In this document: positions 21,830 to 31,022 of the stretch, one piece after another
How the letters are laid out: each line of letters starts with the position of its first letter
Position numbering within the stretch: position 1 is the stretch's first letter
Source of the DNA: Chloroflexota bacterium
GTDB lineage: Bacteria; Chloroflexota; UBA11872
DNA: 64,000 nucleotides
Direction: 5' to 3'
Assembly (NCBI GenBank): GCA_022826485.1
Contig: JAJDUU010000016.1
Coordinates: 245,256 to 309,255 of the forward strand
Translations under genes and position numbers: made by a program
Notes under the pieces: model-generated
Databases searched by the model: none
Told to the model about the DNA's origin: nothing
The model's input: the letters and a program-made list of their open reading frames with translations, nothing else

Positions 21830-23638
21830 GTGGGCGAACCGGCCGGGCGTCGCGCATTGTCGCGGCGGCGAGTGCTGGCGGCCATCGCGATCGGCGGCGG
21901 CGCCGTCGCGTGCGGCGAGGCGCAGCCGAAACCGCTCGCCGTGCGCCTGCGCCCCTATTGGGAGCCGGCGATCGAGGTTGCGACCGGATCGCTCGAAGTG
22001 TTGCGGGCGATTTCCATCAACACCGGGGCATTCGCCCGCGGTTCCCTCTCGACCGACCAGTTCTTGCACAGCGTCGAAGCCCAGCTGCCCTCGATCGCCG
22101 CCCTCGCCCATCGAGTCATTCCACTGGTCCCGGACCCGGATAACCAGTCGACGCATGCGTCGCTCGTGGCAATGGTCGACGCGCTGGTCGAGTTCGGCCC
22201 GACCGTCCGGGTCTACCGCGAGACCGAGCAACCGGAGCTGTTGATGCACGTGGTGACGCTGCAGCGAACCGCGCGCGAGCAACTCGAGGCCTTTATCGAG
22301 GGCATCGGTCCCGGACTTGCCCAGGACGGATTGGGTGCGCGGCTGGATGCCATCGGCGAGTCGTCGATCGAAGCGTGGCGCGTGCGCAAGCGGGCGGTGC
22401 TTGTCGGGCCATACGACGGAGAGGCCGCGGCACGAGCCGCCCTGGCTCACATCGTCGACGACATCCGGCTCTCGCGCAGCATTCCCGGATGGGTCGAAGT
22501 CGGCCGCTACGCCGACCCGGCCGCCGCCGATGCGGCCGCCGGACGCTGGCTGGCCGGGGGCTTTCAGGTTCAGGTGGAAGACGTCTCCGATCTCAGCTTC
22601 AACATCACCACGATCCGCGCCCCCGAACGTCAGTCGTGGCGCGAGCTGCTGTGGCTGGAACGACTGGACTTCGATCCGACTGATTTGGCTGCCTCTGAAC
22701 TCGGGCAGCAAGTCGTGGCGGTGGCACGCGCGGGCAACGTGGCGTCATTCGGCGCGGACGGCGGCCTGCAATGGAAACGCGACATGCGCATGGCCCTGGC
22801 GCGCGTCACCATGCAGCGGCATGGTGATCTATTGGCCGTTCACGGATTCGATGTCCAATTGCTCGATGCGGTTGGCAACCAGGTATGGCCATCCCCGTAT
22901 CGCCCGGACAACCAGTTGCTCGAGCAAGCCCTCTTCGACGACGACGGCACGCGGCTCGTAGTCCGCAGCACCAACGCCAGCGGCCAGGGTCGGGTGTTCG
23001 CGTTCAATCGGCAGGGACAGGCGTGGGGGGGGAGAGGGACCAGAGACTACATCTCGGCCGCGTCGATCGATCTCGACAAGCGGAGCGGCACCGTGGCCGT
23101 TGGGTCGTCCAATCGCGGCGAAAACCAGGTGGTGCTGATCCGACCCGACGGCAATCTCGAACAGCGCTTCGGCGTCGACGGCGACATCCTGCAGGTCATC
23201 TTCACGCAGGAAGGGGATCAGGTCATCGCCCTCACGAGCGCCGGTCTCCAGGTATTCGAAGCCGGGAGCGCCAATCTCCGCTCGCAGCTTCGCTTTCCGG
23301 CCACCGCCGCCGCCCGCACCCCACGCGAAGACATCCTGATTCTCGCGGGCGAGGCCGGCGTCGGTTCGTTCACGCTCGACGGCACCGAGGTTTGGTTTGC
23401 GCCGCGCGTGCGCGCCCGCGCCGTCTATCCCATGGACGACTACGTGGCGGCGCTGGTGGATGACATGACCATCGCCATCATCCGCTCCGATGGTGCCGTG
23501 CTCGGCGACGCCACCACGCTCGCGCCGATTCGCGGGATCGCGGTTGCGCCGGGTCTCAACCGGTTATTCGCCGTGAGCGCCGAGCGCCAACTCCAAGCCT
23601 GGCAGCTGCCACCGGTCGCTCTCCCGCCCCAAGGCTAA
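21830..23638 (+). CDS. Tat-type lipoprotein with SPOR-like segment and beta-propeller
   Basis: Predicted exported lipoprotein, 602 residues. SRRRVLAAIAIGGGAVAC near the N-terminus combines a twin-arginine-like motif with a lipobox. A helical region follows. Around residues 185-255 two related segments, VLVGPYDGEAAARAAL and WVEVGRYADPAAADAAAGRW, resemble SPOR (peptidoglycan-binding) folds. The second half has repeated strands of a WD40/PQQ-like propeller (LLDAVGNQVW, VLIRPDGNLEQRF, LTSAGLQVFEAG). GTG at 21830 follows miaB by eight bases, so the two may be co-transcribed. Function unknown; cell-wall association is inference. Confidence 0.75.
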   Translation: MGEPAGRRALSRRRVLAAIAIGGGAVACGEAQPKPLAVRLRPYWEPAIEVATGSLEVLRAISINTGAFARGSLSTDQFLHSVEAQLPSIAALAHRVIPLVPDPDNQSTHASLVAMVDALVEFGPTVRVYRETEQPELLMHVVTLQRTAREQLEAFIEGIGPGLAQDGLGARLDAIGESSIEAWRVRKRAVLVGPYDGEAAARAALAHIVDDIRLSRSIPGWVEVGRYADPAAADAAAGRWLAGGFQVQVEDVSDLSFNITTIRAPERQSWRELLWLERLDFDPTDLAASELGQQVVAVARAGNVASFGADGGLQWKRDMRMALARVTMQRHGDLLAVHGFDVQLLDAVGNQVWPSPYRPDNQLLEQALFDDDGTRLVVRSTNASGQGRVFAFNRQGQAWGGRGTRDYISAASIDLDKRSGTVAVGSSNRGENQVVLIRPDGNLEQRFGVDGDILQVIFTQEGDQVIALTSAGLQVFEAGSANLRSQLRFPATAAARTPREDILILAGEAGVGSFTLDGTEVWFAPRVRARAVYPMDDYVAALVDDMTIAIIRSDGAVLGDATTLAPIRGIAVAPGLNRLFAVSAERQLQAWQLPPVALPPQG

Positions 23639-23679
23639 GCCTCGGACCGGCGTCAACCAGATCTCAGGCCGGGCCGCGT

Positions 23680-24528
23680 CTAGCCGTCCGAGTCCGCGGC
23701 CCCCTTGCCCCCGATTGCGCCGAGCAGCCGGGTGAACTCCAGCGGGAAGATGAATTTCGAGGACGGGCTCTCGCCGAGCGACTTGAGCGTGTCCAAGTAC
23801 TGCAGGCTCATGGTGTTCGAGTCCACGCGCTGGGCCACGCTGAAAATGCGATCGAGCGCCTCGCTGAAGCCCTGCGCACGCAGCACCGCCGCCTGCTGGT
23901 CGCCCTCGGCAGAGAGAATCTCGGCCTGTCGGGCGCCCTCGGCTTTCAGAATCGCCGCTTGCTTTTCGCCTTCGGCGACCGTGATGTTCGACTGCCGCGT
24001 CCCGTCGGCTTCCAGGATCACGGCGCGGCGCAGCCGCTCCGCCGACATCTGGCGATTCATGGCTTCCTGAATCTCTCGCGGCGGGTCGATCTCTCGAATT
24101 TCGACGTTGGTGACCTTGATGCCCCACCGCGACGTCTCGGTGTCGAGCTTCACCCTGATCGACTCATTGATGCGCTCGCGCTGGGAGAGCACGTCGTCCA
24201 GGTCGATATCGCCAACCACCGCCCGCAGCGTCGTGGTGGCCAGACCAACGACCGCCGCGCGATAGTCCTCGACCTCCAGCACGGCCCGCTGCGCCTCATT
24301 GATGTCCACGCGCATGTAGACCAGGAAGTCGATATCGATCGACGCGTTGTCCTTGGTGATGTTCGTCTGGCGCGGAATGTCGAGCACCTCGGTGCGCGTC
24401 TCGACGCGGCGAATCTGGTGCAGGATCGGGATCGCAAAGACGATGCCGGGCCCCAACATGCCCTCGAACCGCCCGAAGCGAAACCGCGCGATCCGCTGAT
24501 AGTCACGCACGAAGTTGATGATGGCCAT
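23680..24528 (-). CDS. SPFH/Band 7 membrane protein (stomatin/paraslipin type)
   Basis: Stomatin-like protein, 282 residues, associated with the membrane through its N-terminal part. The SPFH domain runs about 10-170, including RRVETRTEVLDIPRQTNITK and the strongly conserved WGIKVTNVEIREIDPPREIQ. A coiled coil follows in which AE(G/E) units recur (AEGEKQAAILKAEGARQAEI). It starts 13 bases after the NfeD-type gene, and stomatin-NfeD pairs are a widespread two-gene operon. In known pairs the NfeD partner can cleave the stomatin; that this holds here is inference. Confidence 0.92.
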   Translation of the reverse strand: MAIINFVRDYQRIARFRFGRFEGMLGPGIVFAIPILHQIRRVETRTEVLDIPRQTNITKDNASIDIDFLVYMRVDINEAQRAVLEVEDYRAAVVGLATTTLRAVVGDIDLDDVLSQRERINESIRVKLDTETSRWGIKVTNVEIREIDPPREIQEAMNRQMSAERLRRAVILEADGTRQSNITVAEGEKQAAILKAEGARQAEILSAEGDQQAAVLRAQGFSEALDRIFSVAQRVDSNTMSLQYLDTLKSLGESPSSKFIFPLEFTRLLGAIGGKGAADSDG

Positions 24529-24541
24529 GGTGAAGCCCCTT

Positions 24542-25942
24542 TCAGCCGGTCACTGTCGGCGCCTCTGACGCTGACGCTTGCACGATATCGACCCTCAGTC
24601 GCAGACCTTCGACATCTCGCACCATAACGCGCTCGCCCACCTGCGCGCGGCCGCCCGGCGGCAACTCGGCTTCCCACCGCTCGCCCGCGAGCCGAACTTC
24701 GCCGCGAGGATCGAGCGTGTGCGTCACCTCCGCCAGCTGGCCGACGAGCGCGGCGGAAGCCGTGGGGCTGACGTATGACGAGGCGGCTCGCCGGCTGTCC
24801 GACCGCAGCGCCCAGGCGATGACGGCGATGACTGCCGCGAACACCCCGCCGAGCACCCCGATCATCCACGGGCTTACGCCGATTTCAATCTCCGGGATGT
24901 CAATCTCCGGCACTCGAAAGGCATCGCCGACGAGGAGAAACGCCCCCGCAATGAACGCCGCGACGGCGCTCGCTCCGAAGAGGCCGAAGCCGACCGCCTG
25001 AAATTCCAGCAGCGCCAACCCCAAAGCGCCGACGATGAGCAGCACGCCCAGCCAGTTCACCGGAAGCTGCCCCAGCCCGGTGAAGGCCAGGGCAAAGGCC
25101 ACGACGCCCACGATGCCCGGCACGCCGAGTCCCGGCGCCGAGAACTCGATAAACAAGCCGAATCCACCGACAACCAGGAGGACCAGCGCCAAGGTGGGAT
25201 TCGCCAGCACGGCCAGGAATCGCTCCACGCCGGTCGGATCGAGCTGGCGCACCTGCAGCCCGGCGACATCGATCTGACGCATTCCAGACGCCGTCGCGAC
25301 TTCCGCGCCGTCCACCTGCCGCAGCAGCTCGTTGAGGTCGTCGGCGATGAAGTCGACGATTCCCGCGTCCTGGGCCTCGCCCGCGGAGTACGACCGCGCC
25401 TGGGTCACGGTGGCCTCGAGCGCGGCCGCGTCTCGACCGCGCTGCTCCGCGATGCTGCGAATGAAGGCCTGCGTGTCCTCGTTGACCTTGTCCGCCAGGG
25501 TCTCCGGCACGTCTTCCCCACTGGCCGTGACCGGCGAGGCGGCGCCGATGTTGGTGCCGGGCGCCATCACCGCGAAGTGAGCGGCCGCTGCGACAAAGGT
25601 GCCGGCAGACGCCGCCTGCGAGCCGGCCGGCGATACGTAGACGGCCACCGGCACGCGCGATTCGAGCAGCAGCCCCACCATGTCGCGGGTGCTGTCGGCG
25701 AGTCCGCCCGGGGTGTTCAGTTGCACCACCAACAATGCGGCGTCGGTGTCCCAGGCCTCGTCGATCACCCGCTCGAGATAGCGCGTGGCGACGATGTCGA
25801 TCGGTCCGTCGATGGTCGCGACAGCGACGTACGGCGACTGGCCGGCTGCCGTCGGGTAGATGTTCGCGAGCGCCAGCCAGGCCATGCCGAGTACCAGCAG
25901 AGCGCCGCTACACCAGCGTCTGAGCCGCTGCTGTCGAGCCAT
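24542..25942 (-). CDS. NfeD-like membrane serine protease
   Basis: Membrane-bound protease of the NfeD long form, 466 residues. A signal-type helix is followed by a ClpP/SppA-fold domain with nucleophile S112 in QAASAGTF and the general-base lysine K152 in LADKVNED. The preceding LNTPGGLADSTRDM loop is typical. Several transmembrane helices (about 225-385) and a C-terminal OB-fold NfeD domain complete it. ATG 25942 is chosen because GGAGG precedes it closely; the frame is open further upstream without similarity. It pairs with the downstream stomatin gene. Confidence 0.92.
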   Translation of the reverse strand: MARQQRLRRWCSGALLVLGMAWLALANIYPTAAGQSPYVAVATIDGPIDIVATRYLERVIDEAWDTDAALLVVQLNTPGGLADSTRDMVGLLLESRVPVAVYVSPAGSQAASAGTFVAAAAHFAVMAPGTNIGAASPVTASGEDVPETLADKVNEDTQAFIRSIAEQRGRDAAALEATVTQARSYSAGEAQDAGIVDFIADDLNELLRQVDGAEVATASGMRQIDVAGLQVRQLDPTGVERFLAVLANPTLALVLLVVGGFGLFIEFSAPGLGVPGIVGVVAFALAFTGLGQLPVNWLGVLLIVGALGLALLEFQAVGFGLFGASAVAAFIAGAFLLVGDAFRVPEIDIPEIEIGVSPWMIGVLGGVFAAVIAVIAWALRSDSRRAASSYVSPTASAALVGQLAEVTHTLDPRGEVRLAGERWEAELPPGGRAQVGERVMVRDVEGLRLRVDIVQASASEAPTVTG

Positions 25943-26036
25943 TGGGCACCCTCCGCGTTGCCGATTTCGTCCCGGCCGCGCCCTACCCCACCGTCGGCTC
26001 AAGTATGCGCTATTCGCCCAGGTTGCTTTGGTCGAA

Positions 26037-26552
26037 TCACTCCGGTTCCGCGATCGCTCGCCCGCCCGGTCCGTAGATGCGGAATGTCTCCGGTCCGTAC
26101 GGCGGCGCGAATGCGTCGTTTCGCGCCAGGCGGACATACCGTCCATCGAGCACGGGGAGCGCGATTTCGGGCACCAGCGACACGAACGTCTTCGACTCAC
26201 GCCGCAGGTCGTCGGCGCTGAATACGCGCACCTCGTCGGCCTCCGGCGAGACCACCCGAGGCTCGCCGCTCCGGTGGCGCATTTCAAAGATCACGAATGT
26301 GTTCAACTCGTCGGGATCGACGCGATGGCGCACGGCCACGATGCCCAATGGCTCGGCCTCGATTCCCGCCTCCTCCCGTACTTCGCGGACCAGGGCGGCC
26401 TCGAGGGACTCTCCGGGATCGACCTTGCCGCCGGGGAACATGAACTTGCCGCGGTGTCGGCTATAGGTCAGCCGCACGAGCACGATGCCGTCGACTGATC
26501 GCACCACGCCCCCGACGGCGATCACGTTGCGGCAGCCGGACGAGCGAGCCAT
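26037..26552 (-). CDS. Nudix hydrolase
   Basis: Hydrolase of a nucleoside diphosphate linked to another moiety, 171 residues. The complete Nudix box lies at residues 42-64 (G-x5-E-x7-REVREEAGI, with GGKVDPGE before it), so the Mg-binding Glu residues are in place. Substrate specificity is not predictable. It is divergent from the CocE-type gene across a 105-base gap and lies upstream of nfeD on the same strand. Confidence 0.92.
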   Translation of the reverse strand: MARSSGCRNVIAVGGVVRSVDGIVLVRLTYSRHRGKFMFPGGKVDPGESLEAALVREVREEAGIEAEPLGIVAVRHRVDPDELNTFVIFEMRHRSGEPRVVSPEADEVRVFSADDLRRESKTFVSLVPEIALPVLDGRYVRLARNDAFAPPYGPETFRIYGPGGRAIAEPE

Positions 26553-26657
26553 GGGCCCAGGTTAACGAGCCGTTGGCGCGGCGGCGTGCGACGGGCGTTG
26601 GTGGGCAGGGCTTGTGTGGGCAACAATCGGCGTGCTCGCCGACCTGGGTACCGGCAC

Positions 26658-28538
26658 ATGCCCGACGCACCGCCGCCTTTCCAAGGTTCGCATCGCGCCT
26701 ACGACTCGATCGTTCGTCCGAACGTGCCAATCCCCGCCCGCGACGGCGTGGAGTTGGCCGCCGACATCTATCTTCCCGCGCACAACGGCGAGGTTGTGGA
26801 AGGCGCGTTTCCGGCAATCGTGGAGCGCACGCCCTATCTCAAGGACGGCACGAACTACGCCCGTCGCGGCCATTGGTATGCCCGACGCGGCTACGCGACC
26901 GTGATCAACGATGTCCGTGGGCGCGGCCAATCGGCCGGCGAGTGGTATCCGTTCGCCCTCGAGGCGCCCGACGGCTACGACGTGGTCGAGTGGGTGGCCG
27001 CGCAGCCGTGGTGCAACGGGCGCGTGGGAACCATGGGCGCCAGCTACGCAGGCTCGGACCAGAGTGCGTTGGCCACCCTGGATCCGCCGCACCTCGCCTG
27101 CCAGGTCGTCGGGCAGGGCACCAGCAACTATCACGTGTCGTCGCTGCGGCAGGGCGGCGCGCTGGAGCAGCGGTTCATTCGCTACGCCTTCCGCATGGCG
27201 CGCACCAGCCGCGAAGCCCTGGCCGATCCCGACCTGAAGCGCACCTTCGACGCGGCCGATCTCCAGATTCCGGAGCTGTTCGGCCCGCCACTGCGATTCC
27301 GCCCCGGACGGACGGCGCTGCGCCTGCTGCCAACCTACGAGCAGTGGGCGTGGGACATCCTGACCCACGGCGTCTATGACCAGTACTGGATGCAGCGCGG
27401 CTACACCATCGACCGCTATTGGGACGAGCACGCCGACGTGCCGGTGCTGTTCCAGAGCGGCTGGTACGACACCTATCCACGCGGCGCCATCGCCAACTAC
27501 CTCGCGCTCAGCGAGCGCAAGTCCAGTCCTATGCGCCTGGTCATGGGTCCCTGGCGGCACGGCGAGGGGACGGTCGAGGAGAGCACGGCCGGTGACGTCG
27601 AGCTTGGCATCGACGCCGCCGCTCCGGCCTACGACGACATGCGGCTGCGCTTCTTCGACGAGCATCTGAAGGGAATCGACACGGGGCTGCGCGGCGCGCC
27701 GCCGGTTCGCTACTTCGTGATGGGCGGGCACGAGGGACGCCCGCCCACCGACCTCGACGCATCCCTCTGGCACGGCGGTCGCTGGGAGCGTGCGGCCACG
27801 GGGCCGCCCCCGGAATATGAGGAATCGTCGCTCTACTTCCACCCCGACGGATCGCTCCAGGCACAGCCGCCGACCGACCGGCACGAGCCGACCCGGTACA
27901 CCTACGATCCGCGCGACCCGGTGCCGACGGCCGGCGGGTCGATCAGCGCCTCGGAGGATCTGCTGCCGTCGGGCGGATTCGACCAGCGTGGGCAGCCCGG
28001 CCGCTTCTTCGGACATCGCGACACGCTGTCGCTGGCGTCACGCCCGGACGTCGTCTCGTTCGAGACGCCGCCGCTGGAGGCCGACGTGGAGATCGCCGGT
28101 CCCGTGGAAGTGCGGCTGTTCGCCGCGAGCAGCGCGGTCGACACGGACTTCACCGCCAAGCTGCTCGACGTGTATCCCCACGATCGCGATGCGCCCGGAA
28201 GCACCCCGGGCGGCTACGAGCTGAATCTTTGCGACAGCATCATCCGGGCCCGATTCCGGAACGGCTTCGAGGCGGAGGAGCTGATGACGCCCGGCGAGAT
28301 CTGCGAGTTTCGGATCATCCTCTATCCCACGGCCAACCGATTCTCACGCGGGCATCGCATTCGGGTGGATATCTCATCGAGCAACTACCCGCGCTTCGAC
28401 GCCAATCCCAACACCGGCGAGCCGCTGGGGCATGCCCGCCGCGTCAGGACTGCCGACCAGTCGATCTTCCACGACATCAACTGGCCGAGCCGCCTGCTCA
28501 TTCACGCGCGCGCCGATGCTGGCGACTCGGGAGGCTGA
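26658..28538 (+). CDS. CocE/NonD family hydrolase (S15 alpha/beta-hydrolase)
   Basis: Alpha/beta-hydrolase of the X-Pro dipeptidyl-peptidase/CocE family, 626 residues. The nucleophile S129 sits in GTMGASYAGS. DVRGRGQSAGEWYP upstream is the conserved oxyanion-side loop. The C-terminal part (from about residue 455, VVSFETPPLEADVEIAGPVE) is the jelly-roll domain typical of the family. ATG at 26658 is the start that gives a normal N-terminus. Likely acts on an ester or amide substrate; the native one is unknown. The macro-domain gene follows after three bases, so both are probably co-transcribed. Confidence 0.92.
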   Translation: MPDAPPPFQGSHRAYDSIVRPNVPIPARDGVELAADIYLPAHNGEVVEGAFPAIVERTPYLKDGTNYARRGHWYARRGYATVINDVRGRGQSAGEWYPFALEAPDGYDVVEWVAAQPWCNGRVGTMGASYAGSDQSALATLDPPHLACQVVGQGTSNYHVSSLRQGGALEQRFIRYAFRMARTSREALADPDLKRTFDAADLQIPELFGPPLRFRPGRTALRLLPTYEQWAWDILTHGVYDQYWMQRGYTIDRYWDEHADVPVLFQSGWYDTYPRGAIANYLALSERKSSPMRLVMGPWRHGEGTVEESTAGDVELGIDAAAPAYDDMRLRFFDEHLKGIDTGLRGAPPVRYFVMGGHEGRPPTDLDASLWHGGRWERAATGPPPEYEESSLYFHPDGSLQAQPPTDRHEPTRYTYDPRDPVPTAGGSISASEDLLPSGGFDQRGQPGRFFGHRDTLSLASRPDVVSFETPPLEADVEIAGPVEVRLFAASSAVDTDFTAKLLDVYPHDRDAPGSTPGGYELNLCDSIIRARFRNGFEAEELMTPGEICEFRIILYPTANRFSRGHRIRVDISSSNYPRFDANPNTGEPLGHARRVRTADQSIFHDINWPSRLLIHARADAGDSGG

Positions 28539-28541
28539 GGC

Positions 28542-29090
28542 GTGAATCGGACGTTCGGCGGCACGACCGTTTCGTGCGTTCGCGGCGACATTACCGAGCA
28601 GCACGTCGACGCGATCGTCAATGCCGCTAACGCCCAGCTGGCCGGTGGCGGGGGCGTGGACGGCGCCATCCATCGCGCCGGCGGGCCGTCCATCATGAAG
28701 GAATGCCGCGCGATCGGCGGCTGCCCGACAGGCGAAGCCGTGCGCACCGGGGCCGGGGACCTGCCGGCCGCGCACGTCGTTCACGCCGTGGGACCGATCT
28801 GGCGCGGCGGCGAGCACGGCGAAGCCGATCTGCTCGCCTCGGCGTACGCGTCGAGCCTCGCGGCGGCCGCGGAAGGCGGCGCGCGATCGGTTGCCTTTCC
28901 CTCGATCAGCACCGGCGCCTACGGCTACCCGAAAGCAGACGCCGCGGCCATCGCGATGGCCACGGTCGCCTCCCGCGCGCCGGCGTTGGACTTCCACGAG
29001 GTCCGGTTCGTGCTCTTCAGCGACGCCGATCTGCAGGTCTACCAACAGGCGCTCGCGGACCTCGCGCCGTCCGAAGCGAGTTGCCTCTAG
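28542..29090 (+). CDS. Macro domain protein (O-acetyl-ADP-ribose deacetylase type)
   Basis: ADP-ribose-binding macro domain of the MacroD/YmdB type, 182 residues. Signature blocks are GDIT (15-18), AIVNAAN (24-30), GGGGVDGAIHRAGG (35-48) and SISTGAYGYP (121-130). Such proteins remove the acetyl group from O-acetyl-ADP-ribose or ADP-ribose from proteins. The start is GTG 28542, with GGAGGCTGAGGC before it, overlapping the end of the CocE-type gene region. Its TAG stop shares a CTAG with the convergent PhyH gene. Confidence 0.92.
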   Translation: MNRTFGGTTVSCVRGDITEQHVDAIVNAANAQLAGGGGVDGAIHRAGGPSIMKECRAIGGCPTGEAVRTGAGDLPAAHVVHAVGPIWRGGEHGEADLLASAYASSLAAAAEGGARSVAFPSISTGAYGYPKADAAAIAMATVASRAPALDFHEVRFVLFSDADLQVYQQALADLAPSEASCL

Positions 29091-29842
29091 GACAGCGTCG
29101 GCGGCCCCATGCGTCGCGGGTCTCTCGTTGGCGGTTGCAGGATCCGTTCCTGGGCTTCGGTGAGCCCCTCCACGCCTTCGCCATCGGGATAGGGCATCCA
29201 CCAGGCCAGCGGTCGCGGACTGTATTTGTAGAAGATCGTGCGGCGTTCGGCCGCACCGTGCCACGGCAACGGTCCGTGCGTCAGCGCCTCGGTGAAGAGC
29301 ACCGCGGTTCCCGCGGGTCCCACCACCCGCTCGACGAATGGCTGCGCCTCCTCGAGGTCCTTCCAATCGGCGGGGAAGGGCAGGTTGCTCTTGTGGCTGC
29401 CGGGCACGCAGGCAAACCCGCCGTCGCCCGGATTCACGTCCATGAGGTTGATGGCTACGACGCACAGGCCGTTGTAGAAGCGGTCGTCGGCGAACTCGAA
29501 GTACTGCGCCGAGTCGTACGGCACGCGCCCGCCGTGCAGGGTGGCGCCGATGGGGCTGAGTCCACCGCGAATTATGTCAAGGTAGGTGTGATCCAGGCGC
29601 ACGTGGTCGCCCACCATGTCGACGACATAGGGCAGCAGCTTGGGATGGTCGATGAGGTCACGGTAGGCCGCGCCCCACGTCAACAATTCCAGGAAGCGGT
29701 GCGAGGACCAGTCCTGGTCCGGCAGCGCCGCAATTTGCTCGTCAAGAGCGTCGTTGAGCGCCGCCACTTCGGCGGCATTCAGCGCGTCTCGCACCACCAG
29801 ATATCCCTGCAGATCGAAGAGATACCGCTCGTGCTCAGTCAT
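29087..29842 (-). CDS. Phytanoyl-CoA dioxygenase (PhyH) family protein with HxG in place of HxD
   Basis: Double-stranded beta-helix protein of the Fe(II)/2-oxoglutarate PhyH family, 251 residues. The distal His is H189 (EALTHGPLPW) and the 2-oxoglutarate-binding Arg is R200 or R201. At the expected HxD position the sequence reads TLHGGRVPYD (H103, G105), so the metal-binding Asp is missing from its usual place; I recall the LHGG form from other members of this subfamily. The PGDGGFACVPGSHK block is well conserved. ATG 29842 is preferred over an upstream in-frame start. Role unknown; it ends convergent with the macro-domain gene, sharing CTAG. Confidence 0.85.
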   Translation of the reverse strand: MTEHERYLFDLQGYLVVRDALNAAEVAALNDALDEQIAALPDQDWSSHRFLELLTWGAAYRDLIDHPKLLPYVVDMVGDHVRLDHTYLDIIRGGLSPIGATLHGGRVPYDSAQYFEFADDRFYNGLCVVAINLMDVNPGDGGFACVPGSHKSNLPFPADWKDLEEAQPFVERVVGPAGTAVLFTEALTHGPLPWHGAAERRTIFYKYSPRPLAWWMPYPDGEGVEGLTEAQERILQPPTRDPRRMGPPTLS

Positions 29843-29944
29843 GGGACCATCCACCCGGCATCTGCCGCGGCCCATGCTGGCACATTCGGCAATCGTGGGG
29901 GCGGATTGCGATCGTCGGAGTTCCGCCAGGTCCGGCGCTCGGCG

Positions 29945-30937
29945 CTAGTTCCCCGTCGTTTCGAGACGCACTCGCGGGTCGATATACGTATAGAGCACGT
30001 CGACGAGCAGGTTCGCCACGGCGTAGATGACCGCGGACAGCAGGACCAGCCCCTGCACCACCGGATAGTCGCGGTCGATGATGGCGTCGATCAGCCGCAA
30101 TCCCAGCCCCTGGCGGTGGAACACGGCCTCGATGATCACGGCGCCGGCCAGCAAGCCGCCAAACTCGAGGCCGATGACGGTGACGACGGGAATCAGGGCG
30201 TTGCGCAGGGCGTGCCCCATCACCACCACGCGCTCGCGCAGTCCTTTCGACCGCGCCGTGCGCACGTAGTCGCGCGAAAGCACGTCGAGCATGGATGAGC
30301 GGGTGAGCCGCGCCAGGATGGCGGATGCGGCGGTGCCCAGCGTGAGCGCCGGCAGGATCAGCTCTTTGCCATAGCCGTTGGAAACGGCCGGGAGCATGCC
30401 CACGCCGTCGTCCGTCTGCCATTTGATGGCGAAGACCAGAATCAGGAGCAGGCCGACGAAGAAGGGTGGGAACGAGATTCCCAGGATGGCGAACATCTGC
30501 GCGCCGTAGTCGACGAACGTGTGGCGTTTGATGGCCGATACCACGCCCGCTCCAACGCCGATGGTGATGGCCACGGCCATACTCGCCATCGTCAGCGCAA
30601 ATGTCGCGGGCCAGTGACTCGCAATCATGTCCACGACCGGGCGCCGATAGGCAATCGACGTCCCGAGGTCGCCGCGCACCACGTCCCAGACGTAGAGGAC
30701 GAACTGGTGCGGCGGCGATTTATCGAGGTTGTAGCTCTCGCGCAACGTCTCGATAGCCTTGCGGCTGACTTCGCCGCCCTCGCGGCTGGTGGCGCCTGAG
30801 CCGCCGATTTCGCCCGACTGGTAGAAGATCTCGATCGGGTCGCCCGGAATCAGCCGCATGAGCACGAAGACCACGATCAGCACGCCAAAGAGCACGGGGA
30901 TCATGTAGAGAACGCGACGGATGATGTATCCAGCCAT
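29945..30937 (-). CDS. Peptide/sugar-type ABC transporter permease, DppB family (module 1)
   Basis: Inner-membrane permease of a family-5 (dipeptide/nickel/oligosaccharide) ABC importer, 330 residues. The N-terminal YIIRRVLYMIPVLFGV helix is characteristic of DppB/OppB. The ATPase-contact EAA loop lies around RDYVRTARSKGLRERVVVMG, and the tail DVLYTYIDPRVRLE is typical. It is the third gene of a minus-strand unit dppC - binding protein - dppB, separated from the binding-protein gene by a strong hairpin. No ATPase gene is nearby. Confidence 0.93.
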   Translation of the reverse strand: MAGYIIRRVLYMIPVLFGVLIVVFVLMRLIPGDPIEIFYQSGEIGGSGATSREGGEVSRKAIETLRESYNLDKSPPHQFVLYVWDVVRGDLGTSIAYRRPVVDMIASHWPATFALTMASMAVAITIGVGAGVVSAIKRHTFVDYGAQMFAILGISFPPFFVGLLLILVFAIKWQTDDGVGMLPAVSNGYGKELILPALTLGTAASAILARLTRSSMLDVLSRDYVRTARSKGLRERVVVMGHALRNALIPVVTVIGLEFGGLLAGAVIIEAVFHRQGLGLRLIDAIIDRDYPVVQGLVLLSAVIYAVANLLVDVLYTYIDPRVRLETTGN

Positions 30938-30968
30938 GGCTACGTCATTCTAGTGGTGAAATCGGACG

Positions 30969-31006
30969 GCAGGCGCCCGACCGCCTCGTGACGGTCGGGC
31001 GCCTGC
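30969..31006 (-). terminator. Perfect 15-bp GC hairpin between binding-protein and permease genes (module 1)
   Basis: Arms GCAGGCGCCCGACCG (30969-30983) and its exact complement (30992-31006) around an eight-base loop, 16 bases after the binding-protein stop. No T-run follows on the minus strand, so it may stabilise the upstream mRNA or cause partial termination more than full termination. Confidence 0.6.
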
Positions 31007-31022
31007 GGCATTCCGAGGGTCG

